A DNA stretch of 64,000 nt from Pseudonocardia sp. T1-2H (GTDB lineage: Bacteria; Actinomycetota; Actinomycetes; Mycobacteriales; Pseudonocardiaceae): NCBI RefSeq assembly GCF_038039215.1, contig NZ_JBBPCL010000001.1:1178001-1242000 (forward strand), given 5' to 3'. Both the position numbers and the translations under genes were made by a program. The notes below the pieces were generated by a model, which saw only the letters and a list, made by a program, of their open reading frames with translations, did not search any database and had not been told where the DNA came from. Positions 8,603 through 16,613 of this stretch are shown one piece after another. How positions within the stretch are numbered: the first letter of the stretch is position 1; each line of letters opens with the position of its first letter.

Positions 8603-9692
8603 GCGCCGTTCCCCCTGTCAAACGCCGAACCCGGATGGTGACACATAGGCGCACCCGAGAGGAGTAGACCGAGCCGCCGGCGAAGGGCGTCCATCCCGAA
8701 ATGCTCCCGTGCGATGGCTTCGTTGTGGTCCAGCAGGCCCGGATCGGGATCGGCCAACCAGGCTCGCAGCGACTCGGGATCCGTCGCGCAGAACCAACGG
8801 AACCCGTACTCCGCGAGCTCGCGGGCCACCGGGAAGTCTCCGACCGCGATGGGGCGGCGGTGCAGCGCCGATTCGATCAACGGCAGCCCGAAGCCCTCCC
8901 AGGACGAGGGCAGCACCACCGCGTCGCAGGCCGCGTAGGCGCACGCCATCGTCACGCCCGCCGGTAGCCGGCGCCGCACAGGCACAGGGCTCGCCTGCAG
9001 CAGGGCGTCGAGTTCGCGCTGATAGCCGTCCTCGGCCGGGCCGGTCAGCCAGAAGGTGCCGCCGAGGGCCGCGGTCAGGGCCAGCCCGACGGCGATGTTC
9101 TTCCGGGCGATCGCCCGGGTCGGCTGCAACACCAACGGGCCGTCCCCGTCCACACGGAGGCGCCGGCGCACCCGGTCCCGATGCTCCGGGGGCAGGGCCG
9201 ATCCCTGAAGCCGTGATAGATCGTGGTCGCCGCGATCCCGCGGTCGCCCAGCGCGCGGCGGGCCAGCTCGTTGATCGTCACGTGGGTCCACCTCTGGTCT
9301 CTCGGGGGCCAGTCGAGGATGTCGGCGTAGCGCTCGCGTTCCCACGGGAGGTCGTGGTGGCGCAGCACCGCGGGCCGCCCGGCCAGGTAGGCCGCGACCG
9401 CCTCACCCACCTGGCGGTTCACCGGCAGTGAGCACACGTTGTCCACGATCACCACGTCGACGTCATCGAGGGCGGCGGCCAAGCTGCGGCGGGGCGGAGG
9501 ACGCGGCGCGTCCAGGGACAACCCCGGCACCATGACGTCTGCCCGGCCGGCCCCGGCTACCGTGTGCACCTGCATCCCCAGGGCGCGCAGCGTGGTCAGC
9601 CACTGGGCGGCGGTCACCGACACGCCGTCGGCCATGCCGAAGCGGTAGGACAAGATCGCCGCCCGGCGCCCGACGAGTTCGAACATCGTCAT
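8581..9692 (-). pseudogene. GT4-type glycosyltransferase with one frameshift
   Basis: Two adjacent minus-strand frames together make one glycosyltransferase of about 370 aa. The N-terminal half (start ATG 9692, MTMFELVGRRAAILSYRFGM) runs to THVTINELARRALGD and TTIYHGF. Homology then jumps one frame at about 9195-9210 to SALPPEHRDRVRRRLRVDGD, LQPTRAIARKNIAVGLALTA and the C-terminal nucleotide-sugar site CAYAACDAVVLPSSWEGFGL with PLIESALHRRPIAVGDFPVA. The E-x7-E like pattern (SSWEGFGLPLIE) marks GT4 enzymes. Only one base separates the frames, so this may be a sequencing error or a recent loss. It heads the three-gene glycan cluster. Confidence 0.8.
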
Positions 9693-10419
9693 CTCCCGTG
9701 GTCGCAGTGGCAGGTCCGTTTCCCGGGGCGGTGGGCCATGCGGCTTCCGCCGGGGTCACCGCTGCTGCGCCGTTTTCCGCTGCTGAATCACCTGCGTCCA
9801 TCGCGCCGTCGCCACCACATCAGCCACTGCAAATCCGCCCGGCTGTCCCCAGCACCGGCCACCCGTCGGAAAGCAACGAGGTAGGACGGCCGGATTCACC
9901 ACGTGAAAAGAGTTCCCGAACCTGTCCGACGTCACCACCGCCTATCGGCTGGTGTCCCGTGGTGCCCCCCGTCTTCGGTGGCCCGGGCCGCATGGCCTCG
10001 ACGGGATCGCTACCTCCGGGCCTGCCGTCCTCTCTACTCTGAGCGTTCCCAGCGGCCTGGGTTCGGGCAGTTGGCTGCTCGGACATCGTTGGCTGCCCTT
10101 CTTCACCCGGTCCCTCGTCGCCCCGGCTCGAGACGGACTTCCCCCTGTGCAAGATCGACAACCGCTTCAATCCATTCCGGAGGGTAAGGCCTCGTGATGG
10201 CCGGCATTACCCACCTGCTCATCCACGCGGGGTGCGTCGAGCGACGAACCGGCATCCACCTCGGCCTACTTCAACTCGCCTGCGCGCCGATCCGTCCTCC
10301 TGACCCGAGGCCCCGTTGGCGGAGCTACAGTTGCGCGGCGGCGCGGTTCCTTGGTTACCGCTTCTGTCCGCGGCGTAGACATTCGCGCGAAGCGGCACGA
10401 GCCGGGCCACCTTCTTGTT
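9693..10419. other. Stretch without a supported gene
   Basis: Several overlapping open frames exist on both strands but none has a start/ribosome-site combination or recognisable domain. The best minus-strand candidate (9820-10170) would need a TTG start; it is a Gly/Pro/Arg-rich low-complexity frame. Its position between a glycan cluster and a decayed integrase suggests degraded mobile-element DNA. Confidence 0.4.
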
Positions 10420-10549
10420 CTGGAGAGTTCCGGCCCATTGTCGAAGGCGCGCAGCGGAGACGGCTTGTCGGGCGGCCCAGTGAGGAAGCAGGGGACACGC
10501 TCACCCGAGATCATCCAGCGAACCGCGCACAGCTCCCCGATCCTCGGGC

Positions 10550-10923
10550 CCGAGCCGATCGCGAAACGGATCAGGTCGGGCAGGTCTGCGCCGGCGGCGA
10601 TCTTGTCCGCGGATCATGCGGCGGGTGTCGGCGGAGTGGCGCAACTTCTCGGCGGTCGTGCCGTCGTGCTGCTCGACGACTCGCCGGGCCCGCTCCAGGC
10701 AGAAGAAGAACGCGTCGAGGAGGGCGACATCACACTCGACGAGCCCCGGCTCACAGTTCGGTCTGTAGCTCCTGCTGGGCGGCTGCGCGGGATGTGCCCC
10801 AGCGCTCGACCAGTCGGGTCACGCCATCGAGGTCACGGAAGCGGCAGGGGCGACCCACCTGCCGTTGTCACGGACGACCTTGATCGACCAGTGATCTCCG
10901 AGGGCGAGCGGGGGACGGGCCAT
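10550..10923 (-). pseudogene. Decayed tyrosine integrase, copy 1
   Basis: From ATG at 10923 the frame reads MARPPLALGDHWSIKVVRDN, the same N-terminus as the second integrase relic (MARPPLALGSHGEIQITRDG at 39018). It breaks after NGRWVA, continues in another frame as CRFRDLDGVTRLVERWGTSR and AAAQQELQTEL then stop, and later yields LERARRVVEQHDGTTAEKLR and HSADTRRMIRG. At the far end a third frame gives PDLIRFAIGSGPRIGELCAV, the start of the catalytic domain (normally ...TGxRIGExLAxRW) including the first catalytic Arg. At least two frameshifts and a stop make it dead. It lies 98 bp from a 37-bp tRNA-Lys 3'-end copy, the normal place for an integrase beside its attachment site. Confidence 0.8.
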
Positions 10924-10985
10924 GGCGGCGACTCCGGAGAGGGTCTCCGTGGGGTCTTCGACAGGTTTGATCTCCAGAAACGCCA

Positions 10986-11017
10986 GCAGAGGTCGGGGAC
11001 ATGTCCCCGACCTCTGC
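10986..11017. repeat. 32-bp perfect palindrome beside the att copy
   Basis: GCAGAGGTCGGGGACA followed directly by its exact reverse complement TGTCCCCGACCTCTGC. It ends 3 bp before the tRNA-Lys 3'-end copy. At the intact tRNA-Lys the same relative position holds a terminator-type stem-loop (39084-39110), so this may be the matching terminator or an integrase/excision regulatory site. Confidence 0.75.
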
Positions 11018-11020
11018 CGT

Positions 11021-11057
11021 TGGTACGTCGCCGGGGACTTGAACCCCGAACCCGCTG
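11021..11057 (-). repeat. Attachment-site copy: 37-bp 3' end of tRNA-Lys (island left boundary)
   Basis: The 37 bases are identical, in the same orientation, to 39118-39154, which is the 3' part (CCA, acceptor strand, T-arm and part of the anticodon stem) of the intact tRNA-Lys. Identity stops at both ends. A truncated tRNA 3' end next to an integrase relic is the hallmark of an integrative element's attachment core (attL/attR). Seen directly by comparing the two stretches; the att role is inference from known tRNA-targeting integrases. Confidence 0.88.
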
Positions 11058-11272
11058 GAGGGGAGTCGGGTACTCACTCGCGATCCCCGGAACTCGTTCC
11101 TGCTGGCCAGACGCTCTTCCAGCCGCCTGTCGATCATCAGTGGAGATGCCTATCCGACACAGTGATCGGTTGTAAGCGGTGACCAAAACGGTGACCGGTG
11201 AACCCGGCGGGGGTGGCCTGGTCGACCTGCGGGTCGACCACCCAGTCGCTCGGTCTCGTAGGCTCAGCGGCG

Positions 11273-11869
11273 ATGTCGGCGACGCGCTTGCTGGTACTGG
11301 GGATCGTTCGCGGGTACGGGCGTGCCCACGGCTACCGGATCGGCAACGACCTGCTGTCGTGGGGCGCCGACGAGTGGGCGAACGTGAAGTGGGGCTCGAT
11401 CTACCACGCGTTGCACTCGCTCACGGAGGCCGGCTACCTCCGGGACTTCAACGACATGCCGGGGCGCACCGAGTACGAGCTCACCGAGCGCGGTGAGGCC
11501 GAGTATATGAAGCTGCTGCGCGACGCGCTGCGCCGTCCACAGCCACGTCCCGACGCGTTGGGCGCCGCGCTCGCGATGCTGCCGTCGCTGTCCCGCGACG
11601 AGGCGATCGCGCTGTTGCGGGAGCGCCTCGGGGCGCTGGAGACCGCGCGCGACAAGGCGCGCGCGCAGGTCGACGCGCTGGTGGACCCGCCGCACGTGCG
11701 AGAGCTGTTCGGCATGTGGGAGCACAGCGCGGCGAGTAGCGCCGAGTGGACGCGCGGCGTGATCGAGCGCATCGAGGGCGGCGCGTACCCGATGACGGGC
11801 GAACCGCGCTCGCCGGGCAAGCCCGGCAGCTGGGACGCGTTGAAGTTCCCGCCGTATCCGCCGCGATAG
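11273..11869 (+). CDS. PadR-family transcriptional regulator
   Basis: 198 aa from ATG 11273 (MSATRLLVLGIVRGYGRAHG). The N-terminal winged helix (about 1-85) has the PadR pattern: AHGYRIGNDLL, WANVKWGSIYHALHSLTEAG, YLRDFNDMPGRTEYELTERG. The C-terminal helical domain (about 90-180, SLSRDEAIALLRERLGALET) is the PadR dimerisation domain type. It lies directly upstream of, and in line with, an ABC exporter operon, with a striking inverted repeat between them (11907-11969). By analogy with LmrR/LadR-type PadRs it is likely a drug- or metabolite-responsive repressor of the exporter and perhaps of itself. Confidence 0.88.
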   Translation: MSATRLLVLGIVRGYGRAHGYRIGNDLLSWGADEWANVKWGSIYHALHSLTEAGYLRDFNDMPGRTEYELTERGEAEYMKLLRDALRRPQPRPDALGAALAMLPSLSRDEAIALLRERLGALETARDKARAQVDALVDPPHVRELFGMWEHSAASSAEWTRGVIERIEGGAYPMTGEPRSPGKPGSWDALKFPPYPPR

Positions 11870-11906
11870 TCGGGGGCGCTTGGTAACACCCGTCCGGTTC
11901 GTGGCG

Positions 11907-11969
11907 ACTCAAGTTTGCATACCCCCTTCCCGGTGAGGCATCCTCGTCGGGCAGGGTTCAAACTTGAGT
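11907..11969. promoter_or_regulatory. Inverted-repeat operator upstream of the ABC exporter
   Basis: ACTCAAGTTTG at 11907-11917 is repeated as its exact reverse complement CAAACTTGAGT at 11959-11969. The spacing of 41 bp places the two half-sites about five helical turns apart (centre to centre 52 bp). The right half ends 13 bp before the ATPase start codon. AT-richer than the surroundings, it is the best candidate PadR operator. Confidence 0.65.
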
Positions 11970-11981
11970 ATCGGGAGGGAC

Positions 11982-12950
11982 ATGGTTGCCGCTGTGAGCG
12001 CCGAGGCGCTCCGCAAGCGCTACCCCGGGTCCGACCAGCCCGCGCTCGACGGGTTCGACCTGTCCGTGCCGCCGGGCACGGTGCACGGCCTGCTCGGCCC
12101 GAACGGCGCGGGCAAGACCACCGCCGTCCGCATCCTCACCACGTTGCTGCGCGCCGACGGCGGGCGCGCCGCGATCGACGGGTTCGACGTCGCCACGCAG
12201 GGCGCGGACGTGCGCAGGCGGATCGGGCTGGTCGGCCAGTACGCCGCGGTCGACGAGATCCTCGACGGCCGCACCAACCTCGTGATGTTCGGCAGGCTCT
12301 TCCACCTGTCCCGGGCCGACGCGCGCCGGCGGGCCGACGAGCTGCTCACGCGGTTCGACCTCGCCGACACCGGTACCCGGTCGGTCGGGAGGTACTCCGG
12401 CGGCATGCGGCGGCGGCTCGACCTGGCCGTCAGCATGATCCTCGCGCCCGCGGTGCTGTTCCTCGACGAACCGACGACCGGGCTCGACCCGCGCAGCCGG
12501 GCCGGGGTCTGGGGCGCGGTGCGTGCGCTCGTCGCGGACGGCACGACGGTCCTGCTCACCACTCAGTACCTGGATGAGGCCGATCAGCTCGCCGACCGGA
12601 TCTCGGTGCTCGCCGCGCCGAAGGGCGGCGGCGGCCGCGTGGTCGCCGAGGGCACGCCGGACGAGCTGCGCTCGCGGATCGGTGGGGACCGGATCGAGGT
12701 CGTGGTCCACCACGCGTCCGACCTGCCGCGCGCCGTCGCGCTCGTCGGACGGGTGGCCGGCACCACCCCGGCGGCCGAGCAGGCGACCCGCAGGGTGACG
12801 GCCCCGGTGAGCGACCGCATGGAGGCGCTCACCGCGGTCGTGCACGGGCTGCAACACGAGGGGATCGATGCGGAGGACCTCTCCGTGCGCCGCCCGACGC
12901 TCGACGAGGTGTTCCTGCAGCTGACGACGGCGACGGGGGTGGCGGCGTGA
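11982..12950 (+). CDS. DrrA-type ABC exporter ATPase
   Basis: 322 aa ATPase of the daunorubicin-resistance (DrrA) subfamily. The ATG at 11982 is chosen because GGGAGGGA precedes it and an upstream in-frame TTG falls inside the operator. Walker A GPNGAGKTT is near residue 42, the signature is YSGGMRRRLDLA, and Walker B is VLFLDEPTTGLDP, followed by LLTTQYLDEADQLADRISVL. The C-terminal 80 residues (VSDRMEALTAVVHGLQHEGI, DLSVRRPTLDEVFLQLT) form the DrrA regulatory tail. Its stop overlaps the permease start by 4 bp (GTGA). Likely exports a hydrophobic compound. Confidence 0.9.
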   Translation: MVAAVSAEALRKRYPGSDQPALDGFDLSVPPGTVHGLLGPNGAGKTTAVRILTTLLRADGGRAAIDGFDVATQGADVRRRIGLVGQYAAVDEILDGRTNLVMFGRLFHLSRADARRRADELLTRFDLADTGTRSVGRYSGGMRRRLDLAVSMILAPAVLFLDEPTTGLDPRSRAGVWGAVRALVADGTTVLLTTQYLDEADQLADRISVLAAPKGGGGRVVAEGTPDELRSRIGGDRIEVVVHHASDLPRAVALVGRVAGTTPAAEQATRRVTAPVSDRMEALTAVVHGLQHEGIDAEDLSVRRPTLDEVFLQLTTATGVAA

Positions 12951-13756
12951 CCGTTGTCCCCGCACCCGGGTCTCGGCTGGGCTGGGCGCTCACCGACGCC
13001 GGCACGCTCACCCGCCGCTACCTGGCCCACCTGCGTCGCCAGCCCGAGCAGCTCGTCCTGACGATCGGGTTCCCGATCGTCATCCTGCTGATCTTCGTGT
13101 ACCTGATGGGCGGCATGATGGTGGTGCCGGGCGGCGACTACCGGCAGCTGCTGCTCCCGGGCATGTTGACCATGACCATGCTGTCCGGGATCGGCAGCAC
13201 GATGATCGCCGTCGTCACCGACACGCAGCGCGGGATCACCGACCGGTTCCGCTCGATGCCGATGACGCCGTCGGCCGTGCTCGTCGGGAGGGCCGCCGCC
13301 GATCTCACGATCTCTGCGATCGGGCTGGTCGTGCTGATGCTCGCGGGTCTCGCGATCGGCTGGCGCATCAGCGGGGGGCCACTCGCTGTGGTCGCCGCCG
13401 TCGGGCTGCTCCTGCTGTTGCGGTTCGCGATGCTGTGGATCGGCATCTACCTGGGCCTGATCGCGCGCGGCAGTGGGCCGGTCACCGCGGCTCAGGCCCT
13501 CGAGTTCCCGGTGGCGTTCCTGTCCGGGGTGTTCTTCGCACCCGCCGCCATGCCCGCCGTGGTCTCGACGATCGCCGAGTGGCACCCGCTGACCGCAACC
13601 GCGGCAGCTACCCGAGAGCTGTTCGGCAACCCCGGGTGGGGCGGCGACTCATGGGTCGCCCAGCACCCCGTCCTCATGGCCGTCGTCTGGCCGCTCGTGA
13701 TCATCACGGTCTTCGGGCCGCTTTCCGTCCACCGCTATCGAGAGATGAGCCGATGA
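12947..13756 (+). CDS. DrrB-type ABC-2 permease
   Basis: 269 aa membrane partner of the preceding ATPase. A cytoplasmic N-terminus (TLTRRYLAHLRRQPEQL) contains the ABC-2 coupling region and is followed by six hydrophobic segments starting at LTIGFPIVILLIFVYLMGGM. The conserved stretch TDTQRGITDRFRSMPMTP and the ABC-2 family end FPVAFLSGVFFAPAAMP then SEWHPL-like EWHPLTATAAATREL are present. GTG start; ends in an ATGA overlap with the next gene. Confidence 0.9.
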   Translation: MTVVPAPGSRLGWALTDAGTLTRRYLAHLRRQPEQLVLTIGFPIVILLIFVYLMGGMMVVPGGDYRQLLLPGMLTMTMLSGIGSTMIAVVTDTQRGITDRFRSMPMTPSAVLVGRAAADLTISAIGLVVLMLAGLAIGWRISGGPLAVVAAVGLLLLLRFAMLWIGIYLGLIARGSGPVTAAQALEFPVAFLSGVFFAPAAMPAVVSTIAEWHPLTATAAATRELFGNPGWGGDSWVAQHPVLMAVVWPLVIITVFGPLSVHRYREMSR

Positions 13757-14202
13757 CCACCCAGAACCCCACCCCGCCGCGCTGGCTCAAGCCGATGAAC
13801 AAGGTCTTCCTCGCGCTGCGGCGCGCCGGCCTCGGCATGAAGGAGCTGCCCGTGCTCACGGTGCCGGGTCGCAAGAGCGGCAAGCCGCGCAGCACACCGC
13901 TCTCGGTGCTGCGGCACGAGGGACAGCGCTACCTGCTGGAGGGCTTTCCCGGCGCCGACTGGGCGCGCAACGTCCGGGCCGCGGACGGTCGCGCCATGCT
14001 GAGCACGGGCAAGCGCCGCGAGCAGGTTCGGCTCGTCGAGCTGGATCCGCAGGACGCGCTCCCGGTGCTGCGGCTGTGGCCGGTGCGTCTCGCCGACGGC
14101 GCGAAGATCATGGCCGACGCCGGGGTGGTTGAGGCCGTGACGCCAGAGGCGTTCGAGGCGGTCGTCGGCCGGTGCGGGGTGTTCCGTGTCGAGGCCGCAT
14201 GA
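13753..14202 (+). CDS. Deazaflavin (F420)-dependent nitroreductase-family protein
   Basis: 149 aa protein of the Ddn/DUF385 split-barrel family. The signature LTVPGRKSGKPRSTPLSVL (G-R-x-S-G-x-x-R) binds F420 phosphate in relatives, and GFPGADWARNVRAADG is the second conserved stretch. It is translationally coupled to the exporter (ATGA overlap), so a reductase acting on the exported compound is plausible. Substrate unknown. Confidence 0.85.
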   Translation: MTTQNPTPPRWLKPMNKVFLALRRAGLGMKELPVLTVPGRKSGKPRSTPLSVLRHEGQRYLLEGFPGADWARNVRAADGRAMLSTGKRREQVRLVELDPQDALPVLRLWPVRLADGAKIMADAGVVEAVTPEAFEAVVGRCGVFRVEAA

Positions 14203-14583
14203 GGGAAACCGGTCAGGAAGCGTCCGCTTTCCCGGCTAGCGTAGCCAGAGACGCATTTCGGTCGACGGCATCTACTTGATGTCGCTGTTCTGCCGTCACC
14301 GTTCGATCCGGCGCGTCGTATGCGTATCTCCCGCGAGAACCCCGAGGGTGTGCCCTCTGCCAGCAACAACGGCAGCGTGGAGAAGACCACCGCGCCCTAA
14401 TGGTCAAGTGCTCACCCGCCGCGATGCGCCGCGGGGGCATGTAATCCCATCAGCGGTCCCGGCCTCCTCACGACCAGCGGGCACACGGTCGGAGCGTAGA
14501 GCTCCACGCCCGGAGGCCGGGAGTGCTGACCCGCTGGCCGCTAGCAGAGGCGAGCCTGGCACAACCAAGCCCGACAGGACCCA
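14203..14583. other. 381-bp gap, no gene seen
   Basis: Lies between the convergent ABC/F420 operon and the LLM operon. No strong terminator hairpin, ribosome-binding site or protein motif was found on either strand. Somewhat lower GC and mixed frames suggest decayed DNA. Confidence 0.35.
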
Positions 14584-15653
14584 TTAGAGCGCCGGCCGGA
14601 CCCGTTCGGCGAACTCCCGCATCACGTCTCGGGCGGTGGCCAGCGGGCTCTGCAGCGCCAGCTCGGTCACGCCGGCCTGTTCGGCCTCCCGGATCTGCTC
14701 TACGACCTCGTCGACGGTGCCCACGATCGTGACCGCCCGGACGGCATCCTCGGTCAGAAACCGGCGCTCGGCGGCGGGCAGCCAGGTGGCGTGGCCGTCG
14801 TGCAGTTCGAGGTAGCGGCGGTCCTCGGGGGTCTCCATCCCGGCGACGTGCGCGCAGTACTCCTCCCAGAAGGGTCGGAAGGGCGGGGAACGGCGTCCTC
14901 GTCCTCCCGGATCGACCACATCTCGTAGGCGAAGTGAATCGCGGCGCCCACCCAGGAGTCGGTCATCGCGAGCACGCGCGACGCGGTCGCCGACTCGCCC
15001 TCCGCCAGCACGACGACGTTCGTCATCGACGTCGTCGTGAAGCCCGTAGGAAGGGCGCGGCCCGACCGGGTGGCGCCCTCGGCCACCAGGTCCGTGACGC
15101 CCTTGACCTCGTCCGGGTGGGTCACGGCGATCGTCACGACACCGTCGCCCTCAGCGCCCGCGAGGCGCAGCGCACGCGGGCCGTTGGCGCCCACGACGAC
15201 CGGGATGGGGTGGTCGAGGGCGACGAACCCATGGTCGCGGTTCAGGAAGCGGGTGTGCGCGCCTCCGCCGAGGTCCACCTCCTCGCCGGCGAGCAGGCCG
15301 CGCACCGTGCGAACGTAGGTCCTGAACTCACCGACGGGCATGGGCTTGCGGCCCATGACCCGCATCGACGTATGGCCCGTGCCGATACCGAGGAAGGTCC
15401 GGCCCGGCGCCAGCTTCGCCACCGACGCGATGGAGTGGGCCGTGACGGGTGCGAGCCGGGTGCCGGCCGCGGCGACACCCGGGCCGAGGGCGATGCGTTC
15501 GGTGTGGGCCGCGGCGAGGGCGAGCGTCGCGTAGCAGTCGGACCACAGCATCTGGGAGTCGCAGGCCCACGCCGAGTCGAAGCCCAGCTCCTCCGCGTAC
15601 CGGAAGACCTCCCAGTCGTCTATCCGGGGAGCGAGGACGACTCCGAACCTCAT
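14584..15653 (-). pseudogene. LLM-class F420/flavin-dependent oxidoreductase with a frameshift
   Basis: Luciferase-like TIM-barrel protein of about 355 aa starting at ATG 15653 (MRFGVVLAPRIDDWEVFRYA). Typical LLM text follows: AEELGFDSAWACDSQMLWSD, LGPGVAAAGTRLAPVTAHSI, FLGIGTGHTSMRVMGRKPMP, IPVVVGANGPRALRLAGAEG. At about 14884-14895 the frame shifts by one base after REDEDAVP; homology continues as PFRPFWEEYCAHVAGMETPE and GTVDEVVEQIREAEQAGVTE to the stop at 14584. It is last in the MFS-amidohydrolase-monooxygenase-hydrolase operon and overlaps the hydrolase by 4 bp. Either recently inactivated or a base-call error. Confidence 0.8.
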
Positions 15654-16579
15654 CGGGCAGCTCCGGCGACCGTCGGCTGTGCGGCGGGCTCCTCGACACG
15701 GGGTAGGCCCGAGATCCACCGTCCGATCCGGGTCAGCGACTCGTCGGCGACAGCGAGCCGCCCGGCGCCCATCTGGTAGACGTGCTGCTGCCCATCCTCG
15801 AGCTCCAGCGTCACAGAAACCCCGGCCGCACGGGCGCGCTCGGCGAGGCGCGTCGTGTCGTCCCGCAGGGTCTCGTGCCTGCTCGCGGCCAGGTACAGGG
15901 GCGGCAGGGGAGCGAGGTCCGCGTGCAGCGGGTTCACCGCGGCCGCGTCCGGCGACTCGCCCGCCAGGTACAGCTCCGCCATCAGCTGCAGGGTGGGCCG
16001 GTCCACCATGGCGTCGTGGTCGGCGTTCTCGGCCAGCGACTCCCCGGTGTTCGCCAGGTCGAACCATGGGGAGAGGGCGACGACTCCGGCGGGCGGCGTT
16101 CCACGCTCGGCCAACCGGAGCGCAGCGCTCAGCGCCAGGTTGCCGCCCGCGGAATCGCCGGACAGGACGATGTCGGCGGGCCGGTGGCCGGCGTCGATCA
16201 GCCAGCCCACTGTGGACACGAGGTCGTCGATCGCCGCGGGGAACGGGTGCTCGGGAGCCCGGCGGTAGTCCACGACCAGCGCCGAGGCGCCGGCCCGTGC
16301 CGCGAGGTGCCCGGCGAGCTTGCGGTGGCTGTGCCGGGAGCCGACGACGAAGCCGCCGCCGTGCGCGTGGACGACGACCCACGCGGAACCGCCGAGCGCG
16401 CGGCACCAGGTGGCGGGGACCGGCGCACCCTCCGCCTCGGCGTACTGCACCCCCGCGGGCTCCGTCGTCCCGAGGTGCCAACCCTCGAAGAGGTCCCGCA
16501 TCGCGTCCACGCCCATGTCCGGCGTCCGGGCGAGGCGCGCGGCGAAGCCGCTGTACAGAGTGGTCAGGTGATCGGTCAT
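15650..16579 (-). CDS. Alpha/beta hydrolase of the HSL (esterase) family
   Basis: 309 aa. The oxyanion motif HAHGGGFVVGSRHSHRK is near residue 70, the nucleophile elbow is VLSGDSAGGNLALSAALRLA, the catalytic Asp is in the SRHETLRDDT region, and the His in ELEDGQQHVYQM completes the triad. This is the hormone-sensitive-lipase group (acetyl hydrolase/esterase). Its stop overlaps the LLM start by 4 bp; the upstream monooxygenase ends 34 bp away. Likely hydrolyses an ester or lactone intermediate of the catabolic pathway. The start at 16579 is the first ATG and gives a normal family length. Confidence 0.88.
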   Translation of the reverse strand: MTDHLTTLYSGFAARLARTPDMGVDAMRDLFEGWHLGTTEPAGVQYAEAEGAPVPATWCRALGGSAWVVVHAHGGGFVVGSRHSHRKLAGHLAARAGASALVVDYRRAPEHPFPAAIDDLVSTVGWLIDAGHRPADIVLSGDSAGGNLALSAALRLAERGTPPAGVVALSPWFDLANTGESLAENADHDAMVDRPTLQLMAELYLAGESPDAAAVNPLHADLAPLPPLYLAASRHETLRDDTTRLAERARAAGVSVTLELEDGQQHVYQMGAGRLAVADESLTRIGRWISGLPRVEEPAAQPTVAGAAR

Positions 16580-16613
16580 GGCGTTCCTCGCTGAAGCCGT
16601 GGTGGTGTCGTGA

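Noticed and set aside
11021-11057. Functional second tRNA-Lys gene at 11 kb
   Set aside because: Only the 3' half is present: no anticodon loop, D-arm or 5' acceptor strand follow, so it is an att copy, not a gene.
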